Source: Candidula unifasciata
Taxonomy: Eukaryota; Mollusca; Gastropoda; Stylommatophora; Geomitridae
Length of the DNA stretch: 64,000 nucleotides
NCBI GenBank assembly: GCA_905116865.2
Contig: CAJHNH020000490.1
Location: 144,001 to 208,000, forward strand
Direction of reading: 5' to 3'
Of this stretch, positions 1 to 13,497 are shown one piece after another. The notes below the pieces were generated by a model that was given only the letters and a program-made list of their open reading frames with translations, was not told the origin of the DNA and did no database searches. The position numbers and the translations under genes are program-made. Numbering within the stretch: the first letter of the stretch is position 1; every line of letters begins with the position of its first letter.

Positions 1-449
1 GTCAGTCTGTGCATCTAAACAACTAACCCTCCCTTCAGCTATACTGTCTGCGTGGTTATAATAATAATAACTCCACAGGAGAACATGCACAGCAGGGGTC
101 CACCGTTCACGAGTGAACAGATCCCTCGTCGACGATTGTTCGGTCCGTTACTTCCTATACGATCTCGGAAGGTTTGCCGACCTGGGTCATGACTCCAGGC
201 CACGATCTTCCCCTGTTGCACTTTATCGGACTCTCGGACAGTTACAAGACTATATGGTGACTTTGCAACAGGTATTGTGAGATTTAGTGTTATACTGTCG
301 CTGCGGTAGTAAATTAGCCGACTTCCCTTATGACCACAGGGACAAACTTACGGTTGGTTCATCAGACAGGTATTGGACTTTGGCATTTGGCAGACATTTA
401 TCTGGTACTTTGGCTTTATATGGATACAAAGTTGTTTTCCACTAGGGGC
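1..449. other. No gene recognised at left edge
   Basis: I see no conserved coding match, RNA gene or clear repeat in this stretch. It probably belongs with the adjoining minus-strand LINE remnant (downstream of its coding end), but this is only inferred from position. Confidence 0.3.
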
Positions 450-1200
450 TCAGACCAGTCTACCGAGTTCCATCCCCCACAACGTTCCGTTGCGTCCAAA
501 GCCAGCTCGAAGCTCTTTCAGCAGCGTCGCCCAGCTGTCTTGTCCACATTTTCGATCATTTCCTCGCAAGCCAGGTGCTTTCGAACATTGTATGTGAAAG
601 TGTTGCTGTCCTGCGCCTACCTCGACGGTGAAGATTTTAACTAAACACGCGTCGTCTTTCCTCAGACCGGCCACGAGTTCACCGTACTTTTCGAGTTTGT
701 GATTTTCTTCCATCGTACGGCAGGTCGGCTCTATCAGGATGCGCTGGCGTTTTTCAGAAGAGTGCAGATCCATGTCTGCTCTCAATCCGGTCTTTCGGAT
801 TAACTCTGGGTACGGTCAAGGTCGACAGCCTGTAACGAGACTCTTCCACAGTCGAGTATTGATGGAGCGAATGCGACCTTGTTGACTTTACCTTTAGAAA
901 TCTGCCCAGTCTTGAGGAGCGCGTGAGGGGTGCGGTAGGATTGGCTCTCGCGTGGCCTTAATTCTGGCTTTATCCACAATGTCCACTAGCTCTTTCGGGA
1001 CTTTATTGTGGCGCCATTTATATCGTCTCCGGCCTAGGGCTTTTATGCACGTTGACAATACGTGCTCGAGCGTCTGCTTAGCTCTGCATATTGGACATGT
1101 CGGGTCAGTGATCGCACACGACTTGTCCATGTTGGCGCCAGAAGGTAAAACATCAAAAGCAGATCTTATGACAAAGCTCAGCCGCAGCGGGACCATTCAT
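450..1200 (-). mobile_element. Decayed LINE 3' coding remnant (Zn motif plus endonuclease-like tail)
   Basis: Reading the minus strand from 1196, the frame carries a CPICRAKQTLEHVLSTC motif, the Cys/His cluster that follows the reverse transcriptase in many animal retroelements. A second open stretch (785-450) has the spaced pattern KYGELVAGLRK then EVGAGQ, resembling the C-terminal tail known from the same class of elements. The two parts are in different frames with no intact ORF, so this is a dead copy. The exact clade was not determined. Confidence 0.6.
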
Positions 1201-1486
1201 CAGATCTCACCCCATGTAAGTATTCATGGCAAGGCGCTGTCGAGACCGATCCACTGGTCTTGCTGCTACTGCTGTGCGGTTTTTGGACTAAAGTCTCGAT
1301 TTCGGGGTCTCTTATCTGCTGTATTACATGTCTCTGCGTTCCATGCCATAGGCCGTGTCGGTCTTTTTATGTGTAACCCATGACTTCCTTCAATTGCAGT
1401 GCTTTCTCAACAGATTCTATCGCATCTTGGACTTTCCGTCAACTCTTTTCGATTTTCGACTGCCAGTGGATTTTTTTACGTGCGCA

Positions 1487-1640
1487 ACAATGCACACTAC
1501 CCAGATACTAGGGGGAATTACTAGAAGTCCAAGTCCACGTGAAAGAATCCCAGCCCTAACCGAACCGGGGATTGAATCCGGAACCTCTAGCACTCGAGGC
1601 GAACGACCATGCCTCGAGACCACGCAGCTCCCCCCCCCCC
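1487..1640 (-). repeat. tRNA-derived SINE
   Basis: On the minus strand a tRNA-like head begins near 1630, with an A-box-like TGGTCTCGAGGCATGG and a B-box-like GGATTCAATCCCC about 40 nt later. The body after it (CTAGTAATTCCCCCTAGTA) recurs near 19128-19280 in the same orientation. These two copies define the family inside this window. It is a SINE and not a working tRNA, since no cloverleaf forms. Confidence 0.65.
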
Positions 1641-1647
1641 TTTTTTT

Positions 1648-1735
1648 CCCCGCCTAAGATGGGGACAGAGCGATATCCCGAGTGCTGTCATGTCGATTCT
1701 GAATTCAACATTTATATTTATAGCCCCGAAACGTC
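1648..1735 (+). repeat. LINE 3' tail fragment
   Basis: The stretch GATATCCCGAGTGCTGTCAT and the following TTCTGAATTCAACATT are near-identical to the sequence just after the RNase H LINE fragment ending near 35825. It is therefore a short 3' piece of that LINE family. Confidence 0.5.
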
Positions 1736-1856
1736 AGATATGGGTTGTGTGTGTGTGTGTGTGCCCCCGCCCATTTTCTTCGTTAAGCATTTAAAGCACA
1801 GTCAATTTTATTAATTTCTTGACCGCAGTCACGTTCGATCAACATTATGGGCCGTT

Positions 1857-1868
1857 AAAAAAAAAAAA
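1857..1868 (-). terminator. Pol III terminator of tRNA-iMet
   Basis: On the minus strand a run of 12 T residues starts 3 nt after the last base of the initiator tRNA gene. A run of four or more T residues ends RNA polymerase III transcription. Confidence 0.85.
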
Positions 1869-1871
1869 TAT

Positions 1872-1943
1872 TAGCAGAGCGTGGTTTCGATCCACGGACC
1901 TCTGGGTTATGGGCCCAGCACGCTTCCACTGCGCCACTCTGCT
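1872..1943 (-). tRNA. tRNA-iMet-CAT: Initiator tRNA-Met (CAT anticodon)
   Basis: The 72-nt minus-strand sequence begins AGCAGAGTGGCGCAGTGG and ends CTCTGCTA. It folds as a full cloverleaf: the 7-bp acceptor stem starts with the A1:U72 pair typical of eukaryotic initiators, the anticodon stem is TGGG/CCCA with loop CCATAAC, and the T arm has ATCGAAA instead of TTCGAAA, another eukaryotic initiator mark. There is no intron. The A box (TGGCGCAGTGG) and B box (GGATCGAAACC) are intact and a T12 terminator follows. It carries the first methionine to the ribosome. It lies alone, about 2.4 kb from the nearest protein gene and in opposite orientation to it. The T stem CGTGG/CCACG is fully paired, so the gene appears functional. 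Confidence 0.95.
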
Positions 1944-3350
<1,407 letters not shown>

Positions 3351-3990
3351 TGAAATAACTTTGGACTACCACTGTCAAGAATCTTCTCTCGTTGTCTTCC
3401 TCTATCCCTCCTTCCACAGATCTTTCCAGTGGTCACAACATGTTCTATTTTCCCTCTTCTCATAACATGGCTGAAAAATGATGACTGTCTCCTTCTGATG
3501 TCTGTGATACGTTGTCTTCGGGCTCCGGCCTCTTTCAAAACCTCTTGGTTGCTCTTTTTGGTTGTCCAAGGTATTCTAAGCATTCTTCTGTAAAACCACA
3601 TCTCTGAGGCCCACATCTCTCAAGAAATTGTTTTGCCTGCCTACCAATTGTCATGGATTCACAGCCATATGTTAAAATTGGATGTATGTAGCAAGCAAGA
3701 ATTCTTTTTCTAACTCTCAATGACAAGGATGTATTGCACAAGATATTCTTCATTATATAAAATGCAGTTTTTGCCTGTCCTATTCCGTTTCTTATCTCAG
3801 TTATGCATCTTCCATCTGATGTTATCCATGTGCCCATATACTAAAATTTATGTACTTGTCCCAAAATAACACCATCGACTTTTGTTACACATTTAGAAAT
3901 AATTTGTTTCTTTGATACCACCATTAGTTCTGTCTTCCCATTATTCAAACTGAGGCCCATTCTTCAACTTTCTAACACCACAATGGGTAA
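3351..3990 (-). mobile_element. LINE reverse transcriptase C-terminal fragment
   Basis: The minus strand encodes MRISW-type motifs: RRMLRIPWTTKKSNQEVL, then FFSHVMRRGK, then TTGKICGRRDRGRQREK, a string common to the end of endonuclease-reverse transcriptase LINEs. Upstream (3837-3600) is LRVRKRILACYIHPILTYGC. One frame break separates the parts near 3590. The same tail occurs at 38840-39150, 58085-58410 and 59090-59610. Confidence 0.75.
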
Positions 3991-4084
3991 CATATACATC
4001 ACAATTTTTTATATTCCCTCACCTGCACTAAGTTGGATGAGTAAGTTTGAGGGGTAACGTATACACCACTGTCTGTGATATTCC

Positions 4085-4182
4085 CTTAGATACCTGAAGT
4101 TTGATTGGTACATCTGAATTTATGGTATTCCCTTAGATACCTGAAGTTTGATTGGTACATCTGAATTTATGGTATTGCCTTA
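4085..4182. repeat. Short direct tandem duplication (49-bp unit)
   Basis: The unit beginning TTCCCTTAGATACCTGAAGT and ending in GAATTTATGGTA occurs twice back to back with almost no differences, followed by a third degraded start. Confidence 0.8.
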
Positions 4183-4323
4183 GATACACTCAGTTTGATG
4201 CTGGCAGAAATTTTACATAAATAATGAGTAAAGACATGTATCCTGCAACCGTCAGCAATATTCTCTCATGTTAAAACATTCTCCTTTTAAATAGATTTTG
4301 ACAAGGACAGTAAGAGTTAAACA

Positions 4324-4380
4324 ATGATAACTGAGTTCTCCCTTGTCACTGTGGTTTTGTTCATTGCAAGTGGAGTGCTG
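4324..4380 (+). CDS. C1orf43: C1orf43 exon 1 (start codon, first half of membrane helix)
   Basis: Starts ATGATAACTGAG with A at -3, encodes 19 residues, mostly hydrophobic, and ends at CTG before GTAAGT, phase 0. Confidence 0.85.
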
Positions 4381-7300
4381 GTAAGTTTGTAATGTTACCA
4401 CCTCTTAACATTTTGAAAATCTTTCTTTTACACTGTATCTCCTATTTTTTTTTATAATTATTTAGCAATGCCTATCTCAACCATAACTTAGCCATTGATA
4501 CCATGACTTACATATTCATACCATGACTTACATTTCATATTGTAGCCATAACTTTGTCTTTCCCATCATAACCATAAGTTTATAATTCCCATAAAAAACC
4601 TGTAAATCATAATCATAATTTTGCATTCCTGCATCATTATAATAGAGCCACTGCCGCTTTAACAAGTCAACTAATTAGGAGTTTTCTTAAATCCTATATG
4701 TGTGACTGACAGTGCAGATATCACAGCTAGATGTCAACCACATCACAATGCACCACAGCATTTTGTAGAGGCAAGTGCAGAAGAAGAAGCTTGTAAATGT
4801 ATCTTGCAAGCAACAATTACCACAAATCAGTAGTGCACACACAGTACTGCATAAAGCACCAGCATTTCTGTGGCATCAGGCCCTCCCTCCAGCTACTGTT
4901 TCTGCAGTTTTCAACCCAAACCAGCTTCGACACAGAAAACATTCCACATGAAATCCACAGTGTTACACCAGCATCTGGGCAACAGAAATGTATATTTAAA
5001 GTCTACATATAGAAGAAATTTGATAGCAGACCGAAGCCAGAAGCAAATAACATGCCACAACTGAACAGTCAGCCTGTCAGTCCTCAATATTCGACCAGAA
5101 GGCACAATATGAAGAGAGCAACATCATTCAGAATTTCATATGTTATAGACTATTAGATGCTTGATTCACAATACTCAACAACAACAAAAGGGTTGGGGGG
5201 GGGGGGGGGGGGGTAGAGTGAGTAAATAAGGAAATAAAGGGGTTGGGGGGGGGGGGGGCGGAGTTAAAAAAGTTAGGTAACGGGGTAGGAGAGAAAATTG
5301 GTGAAATCAAGAAAAGATGGATGAGAGAGGAGTTAAGAGATAAGTTTAAAGGTGGGGAGGGGGTGGGGTGGGATAAGACAAAAAAAATTATATTTTAACA
5401 CTTTTTATTTTCTTATCCCCAGCTTTTTATTCTTCTGTTTTTGCTGGCAAAAAGACACATTATGAGAGTAGCTTTAAGGTCAGCCCGCAAACCTCATGTA
5501 AGCATCGGAGCAGATGCACCAAAGGTATGTCAGCAGAAATGTATATTGAATGTCTCTTGCGTGCTGAATTAAAAATGTGACCAATCGTCATTAGTTGTTA
5601 GTCAAGATTCTAACTTCACTGTAGACAGAAATCACACAAAATGTTCTTCACTGTCCCATTTGAAAACTAGTGAAAAACATGTCAGCCTTATGAAAATATT
5701 AAAGCTCACACACACAAAGTAAATGCAAAATGCAGCTGTCAGATGTGCCGACACACTAACAGTCCTACACCAGAATTTCAGCTCACTGTTGATGCCAGCA
5801 GTCAATTATGAAAGCCAGAATTGTACACAAAATACTGCATAAGTACACACCATTATGAATGCAATTATCCACCTGCCATTTTTAGTGCAGTCAGTTCACA
5901 ACACAAAGCCGTCATGGGCACATCCTGAAAAGAAACATTACACAGCCCACAGTGTCACAACAAGCAGCTCAGTATCTGGGCGACTGAACCTTTAGACTCA
6001 GTCCAAGAATTAGCTTCAGCAGTAAACCATGATCTGCCATTTTGGACTGGAATTCCTGTGACAGATAGAATTGATTTGGATCCTGCAGAGGCACAACCGA
6101 CACACCTTAACATAGTTGCCTTCACAAATTAGATACTGTAAACTGTGATGTATAAATTGGGTTTTCAAGCCTGATAAAAATCTTTCCAAAACTAGGGCTC
6201 GACTTATACGGCAGATATAAAAATAAGTAGATGTGGCCTAATTTTTAGCTAAAAATCTGGAGGTCAACTTGTACACCAGCTTGACTTGTATGTCGAAATT
6301 TATGGTTAATATACATGTATTACAGTGACAGCACAGTGTATTTTGAAGATTCTAGACTGGCAGTAAATGAGTAATAATAGAAAAATAATAGAATAATTGA
6401 CAAATAAAATACAGTACCCAAGAGAGGAAAATAAAAAACAGCTTAGAAACATGTTTAATGTAAAAACATTGTTTGGTCTGAAATCTACCTTTAGGAGGGT
6501 TACCAGCTCTAAGATCACCTTCCAGTTCTTTGTAATCATTAACCATCCGCATGATGTTGATGGACGTATGGCAGAGCTTGCATGAGATATGTGAAACCAG
6601 CATAGGGCTAGCTGGCGCCCGAGGTGAGGTACTTGGTAACCTCTGAGACACTGCTCACTGGTCCTAAATTTCCATGAAGTTTGGGATCAATATCACTGAA
6701 CCACAAAACGAAACATGTCACTTTATTATATCAGTTTAGGATTTGAAATCTTTGGTAGTGCAATGGCTTGGACTTTTCCCTACCAGCCCAGTGGTCATGT
6801 GTTTGAATCCTGATTCTGTTGGATATAATATTACCCTAATCATCAGCTATATTCACTTGAGTATCCAGTGTTTGACATAATATTGACCTCATCATGCATC
6901 ATGTTGGACAAAATATTGACCGCATCATCCACTGTGTTTTATGTAATGTAGACCTCAGCACCCATTATGTTAGACATTAAATTGGCCACATTATCCATAA
7001 TGTTTTTGGTAATTTTGACCTCATCCATTGTGATGGATATAATATTGACCCCATAATCCACAAAAGTTCTGATTCATCTAAAAAATGGGTCTAGCATCAT
7101 ATATGCCAAAACACTTCAAAGTGTGTATGATGGGGTGGGGGGGGGGGGGGTGGCTTCCATTGTACATTCTATTATCATTATTGCAATTGTAGTTCAATTT
7201 CCTTGACAAATCCGTCCTTATTTATTTTTTCAAATTCAGGCTTTGAGGCAGAAAATTCACCAGTACCTAGAGATGACACAGAAAATATGTCATGAACCAA

Positions 7301-10300
7301 CTTTACTCTCAGAACAAGTGCAGAATACAGCACATTCCAGTAAGTATATTTACGTGCTGCTACAGCTCTCAAAATTTGTCTACCAAACTGGTTTTCTCAG
7401 TACTCCAGTGAAACTTGGTTGACTCATTGTACCGGGAGAATTGGCTAAATAGCTTTAACATGCGAGATGCTTCAGAAGAATAGTTAGCATAAAATGGTAA
7501 AATGTGATCACAAAAACTGAAGAATCACAAGTTTTTTCAGGGCTCAGTCTTTGAAAGCTTAAATGGCCAGGACACATCTGAAAGATGGTAAAGTCCCTAA
7601 GGACATTCTCTATGGTGAATTGGAGAAGGGTAGAAGATGTTGAGGTTGGCACCTACTATGAAATAAGGATTTATGCAAGTGGGACATGAATGATATAGGA
7701 ATTGAGATGGTTACCGTAGACTGTGTTGCATGGACATGTGCCCATAACTTACTGCAGCAGAGTTATAACACTGCTTTCTGGAAAGGCTTCTAGAGCCTCA
7801 TTTAGGAGGAAAAAGAATAGACCCATGCAACTAATTAGGAGTGTTTCATTCGAAGTCTGAGTGCATCTACCTGAGAGGTAAGGAACAAGCAGTCTGCATT
7901 TAAAAAACAAGATTTGTAAAGTGAATGTACAGGCAAAGCTCAAGAACTGGAAAAAGACAAAAGTCCAGAAGTTTCCGCCAGATGTTTATAGCAGGTGAAT
8001 GTTAACAAGAAGAAGGAAATCTGAGTTGAGTCAAGAATTGACATCACTCAGGGCATTCCCATGTGGGCTCCGTCCTGATCTTCAGCAGCCAGCACAGAGT
8101 TCTAATACTGATGGTACCAGTCACAATCTGGTTATATGTCCGTCTTGCCTTTCCTTTGAGTGTACTGAGCCGGCCAGACCCTCTGGTTACACCCAGGTGC
8201 CTCATTCTCTCCAGGCCATAATAATCTTTGTTCTCTACTGATTCCGTTGCTTGTTCCCAAAGGGCTTTGACCACATCTGCCTTGTCATGTATCAATTCAC
8301 CACCCTGTGGTGCAGATCCAGTTAATCTGTCTGCCTGTTCATTACCCACTACGCCGGCATAACCTGGAGAAAAGATCCAAAGAATGCTCACCATCCGTGA
8401 AAAATGTATAATACCTTGTTTCAGACTGGGTTGACCTACCAACATTCCATTGTACACAAATCTATAATAAAGGATGCATACTCAGACTTACCTAATCAAT
8501 CAGTCAATCTTTTAATGTTGACCACTTTCAGCTAGGGTCAGAAAACATTGCTGCTCTCTGCCGCTATATTCGTGGTGACGTTTCTGGTACTCATCTTATC
8601 TGGTTTTGGATTGTGCTTTCAGTATTCTGTCGCTCGGTGTTTGTTGTGGTTTCCTGTCATTTGGCTGTTTTCGTAACTGGCTGGCCTTGTGCTGCAGATT
8701 GTTGGATTGCCTGCTCCGCCGTCAAGTAGATTTTGGGTGGATTTGATTGGCGGTTTGGTGTGTCCAAGGTGGGGAATCTGCTTATCCTAAGAAGGATTAG
8801 CAGTTATTTGCTTTGTGCAGGTAGCAAAAGGGTTAGGGTGGGGTCTGGTGTTGTTTAGGTGGTCTTCTTCTGTCCTGGTTGTCTGGTGCTATTACCTCAT
8901 GCCTCACGTACACTTATATATATAATTTGAATTTCTCCTGAACTATCTAATTTATACTTTGTATCTGTCATAAACTCTCTTATATATACATTGAATCTCT
9001 CATGAATTGTTTAATGTATACTTTGAATCTGTCATAAAATTATTTAATATATACTTTAAATCTTTCATGAGCTATTTAATATTTACTTTGAATCTCTCAT
9101 GAACTATCTATATATTCTGAATCTCTCATTAACTATCTAAATATATACTTTGAATTTCTCATTAACTTTCTAATATATACTGTCAATTGCCACTGAACTA
9201 TCTAATATATACTTTGAATTGGTCCTGAACTATATAATAAACACTTTAAATCTCTCCTTAACTGTTTAATGCATAAATACTAAAGCAAGACTTCACTTCT
9301 AGATTTGCTGTAATTCTTTTTGGAAAAAGGTAGTGGGGGAGGGGGGATTGAGCTGGGTTATGGAGGGGATATGATTGTGTGCACAGAGGTATGAAGGTAT
9401 TCTTTCCTTATCATTTATCATGAAGATTCAGTGTCATAGTGCTCATGACAAGTCAGTAAGTGCCTCTAAGTTTAAAATGATACGTGCATGTGCACACACA
9501 CACACACGGCAGTGAATTTATTCCACTGAAATACATAAATCACATTTTCTCTCTCAATACATTGTTTGTTTTTTCAGTGTCACTGAAAGGATTGCTGTAC
9601 CTTTATTAATATGTTTGAAGTATAAACTATTCTGTATCATCATGTCTTTCTATCTCTCATGACGTTTAATGAACCAGTGACTTTAAATAACTTCCTTAGT
9701 AAAAGTTATGAAGATGTCTGATAGCTTATGTACCTTTCAGCCATTTCACATTTCTGTCACCAACAACAGAATTAATTGACTTTCTTAATTTCAATGTAAT
9801 GATACTTCACTTCATGAAAACATTTAGTTTCATTAAACAATATTTTAAAAAATGTGTTTCTAGCAGAGAACCATTACTACTATCGCATGAAAGCCTTGGA
9901 CACATTTACCAATGCAGGTAAGGTTCTTTATAACTAACTGCTGAGGTAGCTTGTTTGACTTTTACATGCATGAACATGGTGGGCAGAGTGCGAATAAGGA
10001 AGACATAGTATAACAACTAAATGCTGAAGTAGCTTGCTTGTCTGTTACATATATGAACATGGTGGGCAGAGTGCGAATAAGGAAGACATAGTATAACAAC
10101 TAACTGCTGAAGTAGCTTGCTTGTTTGTTACATATATGAACATGGTGGGCAGAGTGCGAATAAGGAAGACTTAGTATAACAACTAACTGCTGAAGTAGCT
10201 TGCTTGTCTGTTACATATATGAACATGGTGGGCAGAGTGCGAATAAGGAAGACATAGTATAACAACTAAATGCTGAAGTAGCTGGCTTGTCTGTTACATA

Positions 10301-13300
10301 TATGAACATGGTGGGCAGAGTGCGAATAAGGAAGACATAGTATAACAACTAACTGCTGAAGTAGCTTGCTTGTTTGTTACATATATGAACATGGTGGGCA
10401 GAGTGCGAATAAGGAAGACTTAGTATAACAACTAACTGCTGAAGTAGCTTGCTTGTCTGTTACATATATGAACATGGTGGGCAGAGTGCGAATAAGGAAG
10501 ACATAGTATAACAACTAACTGCTGAAGTAGCTTGCTTGTCTGTTACATATATGAACATGGTGGGCAGAGTGCGAATAAGGAAGACTTAGTATAACAACTA
10601 ACTGCTGAAGTAGCTTGCTTGTTTGTTACATATATGAACATGGTGGGCAGAGTGCAAATAAAGAAGACATAGTATAACAACTAACTGCTGAAGTAGCTTG
10701 CTTGTCTGTTACATATATGAACATGGTGGGCAGAGTGCGAATAAAGAAGACATAGTATAACAACTAACTGCTGAAGTAGCTTGCTTGTCTGTTACATATA
10801 TGAACATGGTGGGCAGAGTGCGAATAAGGAAGACATAGTATAACAACTAACTGCTGAAGTAGCTTGCTTGTTTGTTACATATATGAACATGGTGGGCAGA
10901 GTGCGAACAAGGAAGACATAGTATAACAACTAACTGCTGAAGTAGCTTGCTTGTTTGTTACATATATGAACATGGTGGGCAGAGTGTTAACAAGGAAGAC
11001 ATAGTATAACAACTAAGTACTGAGATAGCTTGCTTGTTTGTTACATATATGAACATGGTGGGCAGAGTGTGAATAAGGAAGACATAGTATAACAACTAAC
11101 TGCTGAAGTAGCTTGCTTGTCTGTTACATATATGAACATGGTGGACAGAGTGTGAATAAGCTTATACTATGTCTTCCTTATTCACACTCTGTCCACCATG
11201 TTCATATATGTAACAGACAAGCAAGCTACTCTGTCCACCATGTTCATATATGTAACAGACAAGCAAGCTATCTCAGTACTTAGTTGTTATACTATGTCTT
11301 CCTTGTTAACACATGCATGAACATGGTGGCAGAGTGAGAACAAGGAAGACAAAGTATAACAACTAAGTGCTGAGGTAGCTTGTTTGACTTTTACATGCAT
11401 GAGCATGGTGGGCAGAGTGCGAATAAGGAAGACAAAGTATAACAACTAAATGCTGAGGTAGCTTGTTTGACTTTTACATGCATGAACATGGTGGGCAGAG
11501 TGCCAACAAGGAAGACAAAGTATAACAACTAAGTACTGAGATAGCTTGCTTGACTTATGCATGCATGCACATGGTGGACAGAGTGACAACAAAAGCTAGT
11601 ATAATACTAGACTCATATTTGTAAAGACCAGATCTGTGGGTGGTGGGGTCAGCATCACGCCGGCTGCCTGTACTTCCCAGGACATTACCTCATACCCATT
11701 TTAGCCTGGGTTGACCTAGAAATCAAGGTCAATTTTCACAAGAGTATGACACAATGTGGATTCGAACCAAAGATCTTCAGGCCAATGTCAAGCACCCAGT
11801 TTGGCAACTGCACAATTTTATGTGTGTGTGTGACAGTACCTGCAGCATTGCTTTTTTAATTCTTATATCTGCAACTATTTATTTTGTCTTGTTTTTGGCA
11901 TTAACTATTGTCTTTTCCCTAAAGTTAAAGGTAGTCATATGTTCATTACTGCTGTTGAGATGTGAATTCTTAGGCCTTCACTTAGGGGGTGAGGTGGCCA
12001 CTTCCTTTTCTTGTTGCCTTTCCTCTCCAGACATATCAAAACACACCATGAAGATGCTGGTATTTAGTTTCTCTGATATTCTGTCTATCTATCCATCTCT
12101 TGCGTGGTTGAGCTCTGCTCTGCTTCCATTATGTCTGAGGGATGTGGCTGTCTATGGTGCACTGTCTAGGGAAAGTCTTTGACACATGTCGAAACCACTT
12201 GATCTGTTGTCTCTTGATGTCGTAGTACTAGTTACATCCCAACATCTTTCCTGACATTGTCATTTCTGATCTTGTCTCTTGAATACTAAAAATGGTTAAA
12301 CTATAGATGCCAGAAATGGAAATTAGCAAAGATTCAGAATACTCATTCTTTATTTCTAATTGTGCTTTTATAAAAATAACAGTGACTACACTTCAGTGGA
12401 GTGACTCCTCTGTGCCTCGCCGTGAAGCCAAGCAAACAATTCAGAGATACCTCTTCTGTTTATGTCCTTCGGCAGTAGGAGGCAAGGATGCAGCTGTCAT
12501 AGAAAAGTTTGCAAAAGCATATATTCATGCTAGACATAGTCCTGCTGTAAGTTTTTTTTTTAGCTGTATGAAACAGTTTGTCATTTCTGAATTGCTTAAA
12601 ACTAGCTAAGGAAGATGCAAATAAAGAACAACCTGACGTATCAGTCTCTTATCAGCAAAAGAAGAGAATAATCAAATCAATCAGAAAGCCATCAAAACCG
12701 GCACAAGACGATTACCATTTTATGGACAGACCTGAGTAAATTATTATTCTACGTCTTGGAACAGGACACAGTCAACTTCGCAGCCACATGAACACAAAAT
12801 TTAAAATTGGTGAATCAGCAATGTGCACATGTGAATTGGCGCCTGAGACAACAGATCATGTCCTTCAAGACTCCCAAAAAAGAACAAATCAGGGCAGAAC
12901 TTTTGGCCAAGAGAAACATCAATGCAATTCAAACTTGACAGGTCGCTGAGTAAATGACAAAAGACAGTAAAGTTCATACTAGAGACAACATTGCAGATAT
13001 AGATAATCTATTTCAAGCAAACGAAAGAAGAAGAAGAAGATGAATTTGCTTATTTGTCATCATCATCATCATGTAACAGGTCCTTTGCAGAACATTGCTC
13101 TTATTACAGTCTGCCTGAAAGAAACTCAGTCTCTCGCTAGCCCTTTCACCTCATGTGCTTTCATATTCAAGGAGTCACTTATATCCTATGCCTTTCTTCG
13201 TGTTGGTTGGCCCCTGCCCCTTTTACTTATTTGTAGGCATTTTAAAATTACATTTTTGGGAGTTAAAATATGCAGCTGCAAATTAATTAGCAAGTATACG

Positions 13301-13399
13301 TCTAAGTCTAAGATATATCTTGAATAATTGTCTGAGAAGGGATGAGTTGGGTCAAAAACTGAATGATATACACACACATATACATACATACACACACAC

Positions 13400-13497
<98 letters not shown>

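Noticed and set aside
894..1196. Possible host gene with a Cys/His motif
   Set aside because: The CPICRAKQTLEHVLSTC pattern and the following tail are typical of retroelement C termini, and the frames are broken.
6170..6310. AT-rich piece with GACTTATACGGCAGATATAA-type words, echoed near 22045-22110
   Set aside because: It recalls DNA-transposon ends seen in many animals, but no paired termini or target duplications could be identified.
9925..11600. Regular repeat-spacer look resembling a CRISPR array
   Set aside because: The whole 83-bp unit repeats, with no unique spacers, in a eukaryotic intron. It is a minisatellite.
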